64,000 nucleotides of DNA from Meloidogyne chitwoodi (Eukaryota > Nematoda > Chromadorea > Rhabditida > Meloidogynidae): positions 744,001 through 808,000 of the forward strand of contig JACZZP010000010.1 in assembly GCA_015183035.1 (NCBI GenBank), written 5' to 3'. Position numbers and translations under genes: made by a program. Below, one piece after another: positions 25,601 to 37,600 of the stretch (its first letter is position 1; each line of letters starts with the position of its first letter). A model generated the notes under the pieces. The model was not told where the DNA came from. It worked only from the letters and a program-made list of their open reading frames with translations, and ran no database searches.

Positions 25601-28600
25601 AATTGCCAAAAATAAGGCAGGAAAAGGACAACCTAGCGACCCATCAGATGCTGTTATTGCTAAAGATAGAAATGGTACTAAGATTTTTGTTTTTATAAAA
25701 ATTTTAATTTTATTTCAGTTCCACCGAAAATTGATCGTAATTCAATTCATGAAATTCGTGTCCGTGCTGGTCAACCTTTCCAACTTGATATTCCAATTTC
25801 AGGAGAACCTCCGCCTGAAATTTCTTGGGATTTTGAGGGAAAACCTTTAATATCAGATGATCGAATGAAAATTGTTTGTAATGAAAAAGGAACAAAATTT
25901 ACTGTAAAACGTTCTCTTCGTTCTGATACTGGAATTTTCAATATTACTGCAAAAAATGAAAGTGGAACAGATAAAGCTGAAGTTCATGTTACTGTATTAG
26001 ATAGGCAAGTATTTTACTAAAATATTTATTAAATAATTTATATTATTTAATTTAATCATAATTTTAAAATTAATTTTTTAAATATTTAAAACTTGTTTTT
26101 ATTTTTAGACCTGGTGAACCTCGTGGTCCTCTTAATATTGGAAATGTTAACAAAAATGGTTGTACTCTAGATTGGAAACCACCAGCAGATGATGGAGGTG
26201 CTGGAATTTCTCATTATGTTGTTGAAAAGTTGGATTTGGCTACTGGCCGTTGGGTCCCAGCAGCTGAATGTACTGATTGTAAATGTGAATTGGATGATTT
26301 AACACCTGGACATGAATATCGTTTTCGTGTAAAAGCAGTGAATAAATATGGAGAATCTGACCCATTGGAAGCACAAAAATCAGTTGTGGCTAAAGATCCA
26401 TTCGAGACTGCTGACAGGCCTGGAACTCCTGATATTGTTGATTGGGACAAAAATTGGGCAGATTTGAAATGGACACCTCCAACTGATGATGGGGGAGCCC
26501 CATTAGAAAAATATGTTGTTGAAAGAAGAATGGGAACTGGTGATTGGGAATATGCAACAGAAGTACCTGCTTCTCAAACAGATGCTCGTGTTGAAGGTCT
26601 TCAGGAAGGAAAGCAATACCAATTTCGTGTAAAGGCTGTCAATAAAGCTGGAACTTCTGCACCTTCTGATCCAAGTCGTCTACTAATCGCAAAAGCACGT
26701 CGTCTTCCACCAAAAATAGACCGTTCAGCTATGCCAGAATTACGAATCCGTAAAGGCGAAACTGTTGAATTTAATGTTCCTGTGGAAGGTGAACCTAACC
26801 CAAAATGCCAATGGTCAATTAATGGCACTCCTCTTGTCACTTCTGACCGTACACGAGTGGATAATACAAATGACAATAATACAAAACTTAAAACTTTGGA
26901 TGCTGAAAGAATGGACAGTGGAGTTTATAAATTAATTGCAACAAATGAACATGGACAAGATGAGGCTGAAGTGCTAGTTACTGTTTTGGATGTGCCCAGC
27001 CCACCTGGAGGACCACTTGAAGCACGGTTAGATTTTTTAAAAATTTATATTTAAAAAATAAATAAATACTAATTTTTAGAGAAGTAACAAGGGACAGTGC
27101 TACACTTAAATGGTTTAGTCCTGAAGATGATGGAGGATCACCTGTAACTCACTACATTGTGGAAAAACAAGAAACTAACGGTCGTTGGATTCCTTGTGGT
27201 GAAAGTCCAGATACTTCTTTACGTGTGAATAGACTTATTGAAGGAAAGGAATATAAATTTAGAGTTAAAGCAGTTAATAGGCAAGGAGAATCTAAGCCAT
27301 TAATTGGCGATCAAAGCATTGTTGCTAAAAATCCATGGGAGAAGCCTGGAAAGCCTCAAGATGTTAAAGTTGTTGATTGGGACAAAGATCATATGGATTT
27401 GGAATGGAAGCCACCAATCACAGATGGTGGGGCACCGATACAAGGATATGTGATTGAAAAAAAGCCAAAAAATGGATTATGGACACCTTGTGGTCAAGTA
27501 ACTGGCAATCAATGCAAAGGCACAGCAGATGGACTAATTCCTGGTGAAGAATATCAATTCAGAATTAAGGCATTGAATAAAGCAGGCGAAGGAGAACCTT
27601 CTGATCCAACAGATCCAAAAATAGCAAAACCAAGAAAGCTTGCTCCAAAATTGAATTTAAATACTTTAATGGATATTCGAGTTCGTGCAGGTCAACCAAT
27701 CAACATTAGTGCAGAATTTGAAGGAGAACCAAGACCAACTGCTACTTGGACAATAAACGGCAAATCATTCACTGGAACTTCTCATGCTGATCTTGACAAC
27801 GATAAAGAACATTTAAGTTGTATCACAATTTCAGCAGCTGAACGTTCAGATGCTGGCAATTATTCAATTACTGTTCAAAATGAATATGGAACTGACCAAG
27901 GTCAATGTAAAGTAACTGTTTTGGACGTTCCTGGACCTCCACAAGGACCTTTATCTGCCAAAAATATTCATAAGGAAGGTTGTACTCTAAGTTGGCGCCC
28001 TCCTGAAGATGATGGTGGCGCTGAGATTATTGGATACGTGGTTGAAAAAATGGACACAACGAGGGGAACATGGCAAGAAGTTGGTCAATTTCCAGACTGT
28101 GAGGCCAAAGTAGCTAAATTGATTCCTGGCAAGCAATATCTGTTTCGTGTAAAGGCACTTAATGTTTATGGAGAATCAAAGCCATTAGAAGGTGACAAAG
28201 CAATAACAGCAAAAAATCCGTTTGATGTGCCTGATTCACCAGATGCACCTGAAATAACGGATTATGACGAAAACCGCATTGATATTGGCTGGAAACCTCC
28301 TGCTAATGATGGTGGTGCTCCAATTACTGGTTATATCGTGGAAAAACGAGAAAGAGGCTCTCCACTTTGGCTAGAAGTTGGTCGTTGCCCTTCTACCACC
28401 TTTTCTTGTACTGGACTAAGAAAAGGACAGGAATACGAATTTCGTGTTAGTGCTGTTAATGAAGCTGGCCCTAGTGCTCCATCTGCTCCGTCAGCTTCTC
28501 AGATTTGTAAAGCTCGCTGGTTAAAGCCTGCAATTATCACTCAACAAAGAAAATGGAAAATACGTGCAGGAAATACTTTAACTCTTGATATTGAATTTGT

Positions 28601-31600
28601 TGGAGCACCTGACCCAAGTGTTGGATGGACAAAAGTTGATGGTGGAGGAACTCTTCCTCCTGAATTAATTGTTGATGTTCGTCGTCCTGGACAAACTTCC
28701 ATTTTTTTCCCTTCTGCAAAGCGCTCAGAAAGTGGTGCATATGAATTAAGACTTAAAAATGAAGTGGGAGAAGCTGAGGGCACTTTTGAGGTTATCATTC
28801 AAGACAAACCTTCTCCGCCTAAAGGCCCAATAGCTGTTGATGGTGTTACAAAAGACTCATGTCAACTGAGCTGGCAACCACCTGAAGATGATGGCGGTTC
28901 TCCTTTAACTAATTATGTTGTTGAAAAACGAGAGATTGGAAGCAATGTTTGGACACCTGTTTCAAATTTTGTTCCAGGCTGTCAATGTTCAGTACCAAAA
29001 CTGAAAGAAGGTCAAGAATATGAGTTCCGAGTTTGTGCCGTAAATGCTCTAGGCCGGTCGGATCCTTTAGTGACAGATTCGCCAGTTTTGGCTAAAGATC
29101 CATTTGGAAGGCCAGGAAAGCCTGGAAGGCCAGAAATTACCGATCATGACAATAATTATATTTCACTTAAATGGAAACCACCTAATGATACTGGTGGATC
29201 GCCTATAACACATTATGATGTACAACGAAAAGATCAAAAAACTGGACGTTGGGTTAAGGTAGAATGTTAATTGTGAGATTTTAACTAAAAATATTAATTA
29301 ATTTATAGGTAAATACCCATCCTGTCTTTGGAAATGAATACACAGATGAAAGAGTTCAACCTGGACATGGATATGAATATCGTATTGTTGCGGTGAATAA
29401 AGCAGGTCCTGGCGATCCTTCAGACCCTTCAGAACTTGCTTGGGCTAAACCCAAATTTGAGGCCCCTCGTTTTGAATTGGATATAGATGGAAAAGAGATT
29501 CGAGTTCGTGCTGGTCAGCCACTTGATCTCGCAATTCCTTATATTGGCTCACCTCAGCCAACAATAACTTGGACAAAAGATGGTCAACAAATGAGTGGTT
29601 AATAAAAATATACAAAATATTTTTCTTTTATTTTTTTTTTAAAGGAATTGAAACAAAACCTGGAATTACTCGTCTTTACATTCCACAAAGCAAGCGTTCA
29701 GACTCTGGCCAATGCCGTATTGAAGCAACAAATGAAAAAGGAAAAGCGGAGGCTCGTGTTCTTATTAATGTTATAGACAGGCCAGGGCCACCTGAAGGAC
29801 CAATTACTTATCCATCAACAACTCGGTAAATTAAAAGGAAAAAATATTAAAAATATTAAATTAAAAGGCGTGGAGTAACTCTTTCATGGAAACCACCGAA
29901 AGATGATGGAGGAGCTGAGATAAGTGGTTATAGAATTGAATATCAAGAGATGGGTGCTAGAGAATGGGAACGTGTGCCTGAACAAATTACTTTATTAAAT
30001 TATACTGTTAGAAATCTGGAAAAGGGTAAAGAATATAAATTCCGAGTATTTGCTGAGAATATGGTTGGTCAAAGTGATCCTCTCAATGGAGATCCAGTTA
30101 TAGCTAAAGATCCATTTGGTAAAAAATTAATGAAATCTAGACTTTTAATATTTTAATTTTTTAGATCCACCAGGTCCTCCATCAACACCTGAAGTGACTG
30201 CGTATGATACAAATATGGTATCACTTCGTTGGAACCCTCCAAGAGACGATGGAGGTTCTCCAATAACTGGATATGTTGTTGAGCGATTTGAAAAGCGTGG
30301 CGGTGGAGACTGGGCTCCTGTCAAATCATTGGGAATTTGTCGCCTCACACAAGCAAATGTTACTGGTTTATCTCAAGGTGAAATATACCAATTCCGAGTT
30401 CGAGCCATAAATGCTGCTGGTGAAGGACCGCCCAGCGGTTCTTGTGAACCAGTTGAATGCCGACCATTTGTTGGTGAGTTTTTTAATTTTTTGAACTAAA
30501 AATCTTCCTTCGTTTTCAGAACCTCCTGGTGCTCCTGACAAACCTCGTATAGGAAAAGTTACCAAAAACACTGTTGATTTGAACTGGAATCGTCCAATTT
30601 CTGATGGTGGAGCACCTATAGAAGGATATGTTGTCGAACAACGTAAAATGGCAGATGGTGAAGAATGGCGTCGCTCTAATACTGGACTTGGCCCTAGAAA
30701 AATGTGTAGAGATACTCGATGCACTGTGGAAGGTCTTCCGGAGAAAGAGCAATTTGAGTTTAGAGTTCGAGCTGTTAACCGAGTGGGTGAAGGCGAACCA
30801 TCTAAGCCCAGTGACATGGTTCTCACTACTGACCAACCTGGACGACCTATTCTTGATCTGAGTGGTCTAAAAGACATTACAGTACGTGCTGGTGAAACAA
30901 TTACCTTTACTTTGCCTTACACTTCGGGAGGAGCTAAACCCACTGTTGATGTACTCAATAGTGGTCAAACAATATTTGATGATGATAGAACTACAATACA
31001 AGTGGAAGATGATCGCATTGTTTTTACAACATTGGATTCTAAAAGATCTGATGCAGGCCCATACAAAGTGGTGAGTGGACTTAATTAGAGTGTTAGTATG
31101 TTTGGGTCTAATCTCTTTTTAATTTAAAAAAGGTTGTCCAAAATCGCTATGGTAAAGATTCAGCCAAACTTAACGTCAATGTTCTTGATGTTCCCGGCAA
31201 ACCAACTGGGCCAATTCTCTTCTCCGAATTAAGTGGAGATGCTTGCACATTACATTGGAGCCCTCCAAAAGATGATGGGGGTTCACCTGTCACAAATTAT
31301 GTTGTTGAACGTAAGCCAGCCAAAGGTGGTGACTGGGAACGTGTAGGTGCACCATCTGGCCTTTCTTACCGATGTCGGGGACTAAATCACGGCGAACGTT
31401 ATGATTTCCGTGTTCGGGCAGAAAATCAGTATGGCATTGGTAAGTAAATATAAATCACTTTTTTATAATTTATGTATATTTTGTTTAGGTGACCCACTTG
31501 ATGCTGATGAGTCTTTACTCGCAAAAGGAGCATTTGACGTTCCAGGTCCACTTATATAATAATTACTATACAATAATTTATTTAAAATCAAAGCTTAAAA

Positions 31601-34600
31601 TAAAATAACAGAAAAAAAGAATAAAATCACAAAAAACCTATTGAATTTTACGATGTTCTTATGTAGAGTAAAACCCATTTGCCCTTTTGACAGCTACTCT
31701 TCGCGTTGTTGGTGATAAAGTTGACAAGGTGGAAGCACATTGAGAAACAGTTTTTGGCACAGTTCTTTTTTTGTTGTGCCGTTTGAGCTTAATCCACTCC
31801 AAAGTAGGCCACTTTTCGCAAAGGAGTTGTACCGCTGCCAAATGCCAGAAGGAGACCTTAATAAAAAATTGTATTTTTCTAAAATGAAACAACCTTCGCA
31901 TGGACTAATTCATCATCACTGCATTCAATACAATCCAAAACATTTTTCCATTCAATTGTTTTGTTTGTCAAATGTTTACGGCGTTTATTTGCAATAGTTA
32001 GGAGGCCCTCTAAAAAACAAGAAACATAATTACTCAATAATATTTTCACCCAAAAATAAAGCCTTCTCTCTATTAATGTTTCTGATCAAAACTGCTCCTT
32101 CAACCTTTTTAAATTGAGAAAATCTTTTTCCACCTCCATGTTGTCTGAAACGACGTTCAACACCCCTAGTATAGCCCACATAAATCCAATCAAGTAAATT
32201 AGGACCCTTTCTGGAGATATAAACCTAAAATTAAGCTGTAAAATATTCCAAAAAAAAATAAAGAAAAATACCGCTGCATTTCCTTTACTCTCAGTTAAAA
32301 AATTCATAAGATTTTCCGTTGATACGCTATTTCCGCTAACAGCATCATTGAAATGGTGAGACCACCCATTAACATCATAAAATTTAGCATGTTTACAGTT
32401 TTTGGATTTGAAATGTCTGTACATGCCGTTGGCATTATCAATTGACAAAGAACAAAATAAGCAGTTGATTGAATCTTTTGCTTTGTATTTCTGTACTTTA
32501 ATACTTGGGTGTTGTTTATTCATATGTCTCAAGATGCCACGACAGCTTATACCTTTTTCGTTTTTAAATTGAATTGTAATAGTCGCTCTACATTCTTTGC
32601 ATGTAGCCTTTGAATTATCTACTGTGAAGTGTTGCCAAATTGGACTTCTGAAGGTATTTTGTGTGTTTAAAGGACAAGAGTTGGAAGTTGGAGAAGACAT
32701 TAAATAATTATAAAACGTTTACGTATTTGAAAATCTAAATTAGAAATTAGAGAAAATAACCTTAAGGCACCATCACTATGTAGATAAATGTTTTAAAAGT
32801 TGACATTTTGAAATTTAAACACAAAAAAATTACAAAATGTCTAAGAGCATATAGCAAATAGAAGAAACGTGTCTATGCGCTAGTATCCCATCTGTTAAGT
32901 TAAGCTACGGTGGTAACTCAATTCCGCTTTTATTCAAGAAAATGGTTTTTTCTGCCTTTTTTAATATTTTTGGAAAATAGAAATTATTTATTTGGGAAAT
33001 GTGTATATTAAAATATTATATACATATAATAGAACAATAAAATTCTATTTATATTATCTCTAGTGCATTCGTCATCATTATCGAGTTCCTCTTCTACTAA
33101 TCGCTCTTAGAATCCATCGTGTATTATGTTCTGTGATGCCTGATACTTCCTTTATCATCCTTTTTAGTGTACGCATTTTTCCTCGGCATTTTTAAAACGA
33201 TTAAGCTGAAAAAATAAGTTAAAAATGGTAAAATCATTTATATATTAAATTTTGAATGAATAGTTTTTAACACTGCTCAGTAATACTCCAAGTATGATTT
33301 TCCATAGGCTTGTTCCAGCCCCTAAATACAATCCAGAAAACCACATTTACTTAATTGAATAAAAAAATGCTTTTTAGTAGGAATTTTGACTATCAATTTT
33401 AAATGCTTTAAATTTTAATTTAAGGTCCACCGGGTGCCCCTGAACCTGTTCATACAGCTGATGATTCTATCATACTGGAATGGACACGCCCACTTTATGA
33501 TGGAGGTGCCCCAATTACTGGATACGTTTTGGAAAAAAGAGAAGCAGGCAAAAATTCTCCCTGGGAAAGAGCTGCATTTGGGAATGTGCCAGAAACTAGG
33601 TTTAAAGTAACTGGCGTTAAACCTCAACACACCTACGAATTTCGTGTAGCTGCTGTCAACACTGCAGGTCAAGGCGGTTGGAGCGAGAATTCCGTATATT
33701 TCTTATATAATTTTTAATAATTTAACTTTTATTATTTTAAGATTCCAATTTTGGCAGCACCACGCCCTTCTAAACCAATCATTTCTTTGGGATTACTTGC
33801 CAGAGATATAGTTGCTTTGGTAGGAGATCCAGTAAAAATACTTGTACCTTATGCTGCTAGTCCTAAACCAGATATTAAATGGACAAAAAATGGTTTACCA
33901 CTCGATGCTAGTGCTAGAACTCGTTCTGAGATTGAAAGCAGTGACTTTCTAACTCAATTAAATTATCCTAAATGTGAAAGAGGGGATACTGGCACATATT
34001 CTATTAAAATTGAAAATGATTTGGGCTCTGATTCAGTTGATCTCAAATTAAAAGTATTTCTGAATTTAAATATTTTTATTTAAAAAAATATGTTTTTAGG
34101 TTGTAGACAGACCATCACCTCCAGAAGGGCCACTCGAATGTGACGATATTGGCCCAGAATCTTGCAGATTGGCATGGAAACCACCAAAAGATGATGGTGG
34201 ATCTCCAATAACTAATTATGTTATTGAAAAATGTCGTTTAATTGGTGGTCAAGAGAACTGGGAAAGGCTTAGTTCATTTGTTCGTGGCACAAATACTTTA
34301 GTACCTGGACTTGTAGAGAATGAAAGATATAGGTTCAGGGTATTGGCTGAAAATCAATATGGGCTTTCTGATCCGCTAGAATTGCCTGAACCGATTGTGG
34401 CTAAATACCAGGTGAATAAAAAAACAAAAAATATCTTTAAATAATATCTTTATGCAATCTAAAATAGACTTTTATTTTTAATATTTTTAGTTTTCTGTTC
34501 CTGGACAACCAGATAAGCCGATTGTACGTGACTTTGATCGAAATTGGGCTTTAATTGAATGGGATCCTCCAGCTTCTAATGGTGGTTCTAAAATATTGGG

Positions 34601-37600
34601 ATATAATTTACAATACCGTGATCAACATTCGCATAAATGGGTAAAATATTTAGAAAAATTATATGTCAATTAATAATTTAAACTAACAGATAACTGCCAA
34701 CAAATCGCTAATTGAACAATGCAATTTTAAAGTAAACAATCTACGTGATCAAGGCGAATATGAATTTAGAGTTGTGGCTAAAAACGCCGCTGGCTGGAGC
34801 CGTCCCTCACCTCCGAGCGATAAAATTCAGCTTCGCCAACGATATGGGCCTCCTGGACAACCTATTCAATTACGGGCACAAACAATTGGTCCCAACTGGG
34901 TTACTCTTACATGGCAACCTCCAGTTGATGATGGAGGTTGTAAATTGGCTGGATATGTAATTGAGAAACGCGAATTTGGTTATCAACAATGGGAAATGGC
35001 TACACCGGAAACGGTAATATTTATTTAAGTTTATTTATTTGTCTATTTTGTTATTCATTAGACTCCTCTCACTGAATTCACTGTTCCTGGACTCAAAGAA
35101 TTCCATGATTACGAATTCCGTGCTATAGCTTTAAATTCACATGGACGTGGTCTTCCTTCATTGCCAACATCGCCAATTAAAATTCAAGAAACTGCTGGAA
35201 TTAAACCTACAATTGTAGTTAAACCAGAAGACATTGCCTGTCCATACAACAAAAGAGCAGTTATAACTTGTGAGGCTGTTGGACGCCCAAAGCCAACTGC
35301 AAGATGGCTGCGTAATGGAAGAGAAATACCTGATGGAGCTCGTTATAGAGTGGAGGATAATGGAGAAGGCCTTTATAAATTGATTATAAAGGAAGTTTGG
35401 GATATTGATGGTGGTGATTATACTTGTGAGGTAAAACTTTTAATTAACCTAGAAACTATACTAAAGGTTTCTGAGAGATTTAGATGAAACTAAAAAAATA
35501 ATTTGATATATTTAGGAAGAAATAGTTTCTCTTTTATTTATTAAAAGTAAATCTAAGTATCTTTTTATTCAGGTGTCCAATGTTTTTGGTGTGGATACAG
35601 CAACTGCCACTCTAAAAGTTCAAGCACCACCAGTTATTGAAAAACAAGTTCCAAATGCCGTATATCCAGCTGGAGATATGGTCCGCATTAAAATTTTCTT
35701 TTCTGGTTCTCCTCCTTTCACTCATCGATTTACACTTAATGGTAGTGAATTAAATCCTGATGCAGCAAATATTCGATGGGTTGACTTTGATGATCACGTA
35801 CTTCTTACAATTCCTGAGTTTAATGCACATGAAGCTGGCCGTTACGAATATCAGGTAAACTTAATAATAAAATTTAATTTTTTTTATTTTTTGTTCTTCT
35901 TAGGTCAAAAATGAAAGTGGCGAGGCAAATACGGGCTTTTGGTTGAATGTTAGTGGACTACCTTCAGTACCGGAAGGACCTCTACAAATCAACGACATTG
36001 GAGAACATCAATGCACTGTTTCATGGCGACCACCTGCTCATGATGGTGGTTCTCGTATTACTAATTATGTTTTAGAAAAGCGGGACTTGAGATCTACTGA
36101 AAGTGATGCTTGGGTTACTGTAGCTTCAGCTGTTAGAGAACTGTCCTTTATTGTGGCTGGACTTTTTTCTGGACATGAATACGATTTTCGTGTTTCTGCT
36201 TGTAATGCAAATGGAAAAGGACCTGCATTAAATTCTGACAAACCTGTGGTTTGTAAATATATAATTAGAATTAAATTAAATGTTTTTTGGCTATTTAAAT
36301 TATTTAGGTGCTAATATTCTTTTATAAAATATTTATAGATTGCCCGTCTTCCATTCGACCCACCAGGACCACCCCTTCTTCCCGGAGTTGTAGATGTTGG
36401 TCCTGAATATGCCGTACTAAGTTGGCAAAGGCCAGAACGCGATGGAGGTGGCAAAATTCGTGGCTATATGGTAGAGAAATGTGAACAAGGCACTGAGCTT
36501 TGGCAACGCTGTACACAAGCCCCTTCTCCTTCCACTTCTCTCAATGTCACAAATCTTATTGATGGACGTTCCTATAATTTTCGGGTTGTTGCAGTTAATG
36601 ATGCTGGCGAATCTACTCAAGCTTTGGTTGAAAATTACGAATTCAGGCCTGATTCAAAAGGAAAAGCACCTGAAATTATTGGTCCTTTACGTGATCAACA
36701 TGGAACATCAGGAGGGACAGTCACATTTGAATGTGAAATTGGAGGATCTCCAAAACCAGAAATTCATTGGTTTAGAGGAAGTAGAGAATTAGTAGATACT
36801 CCAAAATGTACATTAATTGATAAAGGAACAAAACAGGCAAGAACAAACAAACAAATTTAATAATAATAATTTATATTTTAGGTTTGTATTGTTAATAATT
36901 TACATCCTGAAGATGAGGATGAATATACTTGCCGAGCTACTAATCAATTTGGCACAAGGTCGACAAGAGCACAATTAAAATTGAGCAGTTATTATTAATT
37001 ATTTTATTAAAATTTAAATTAATTATTTTCCAGCAAAACCTCGTTTACTCGTTCCACCAAAATATTTTATGGGTTTGGAGGTTGAAGCTGGTCACAGTAT
37101 TGAATTACGTGTTCCATATAAAGCATATCCTTCAGTCACTTCTACTTGGACTGCTTTAAGTTTAGAAGAAGAAAAACAATTGTCAAGTGGTGGACGTTAT
37201 GCTTTACTAACAGACGATAAAATAATTCAATTAAGAATTTCTGATTGTAATAGAACAGATGCTGGTGAATATAGGATATTTGCAAATAATTCTGTTGGTT
37301 CTGATTCTGCAGTTATTAAATTAATTGTTTTGGACAAACCTGAACCTCCCGTAAAATTTTATTTTTTTTATTTTTTAATTTAAATTTAAATAATTTTCTT
37401 TTTCAGCGATTCCCTATTGTAGAGAATGTTCTTGATGGGGCAGCCATTCTTTCTTGGAAACCACCGGCACTTGATGGTGGTGCTCTTGTTACAAAGTAAA
37501 GAAGAAAATATTTATTTAATTATTTTTTTTTTTTAAAGTTATATTGTTGAAAAAAAAGAATCTGGTGGACAATGGAAACAATGTGCTCGTTCTCGTTTTT

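Larger units (their letters stand above)
31546..33424. mobile_element. Insertion-derived twitchin intron (1,879 nt) carrying a BED/GIY-YIG gene
   Basis: The intron starts with GTCCAC and the downstream exon also starts with GTCCAC; with the preceding AG this is an exact 8-bp duplication. Removing the insert and one copy leaves an uninterrupted FN3 linker, DVPGPPGAP. The donor GTCCAC is far from the GTAAGT consensus and is explained by its origin in the target duplication. The 1,871-bp insert is GC-richer than normal introns here and holds the antisense gene 31659-32700 and a chromodomain-like remnant at 33124-33349. Terminal inverted repeats are not convincing: the first 14 bases match only about 10 of 14 in AT-rich sequence. 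Confidence 0.65.

Noticed and set aside
28537..28798. Antisense open frames of 60-120 codons across the FN3/Ig exons (also 23628-23990, 26601-26876, 30368-30877)
   Set aside because: They mirror the codon bias of the conserved twitchin exons and have no start context, signal or family resemblance.
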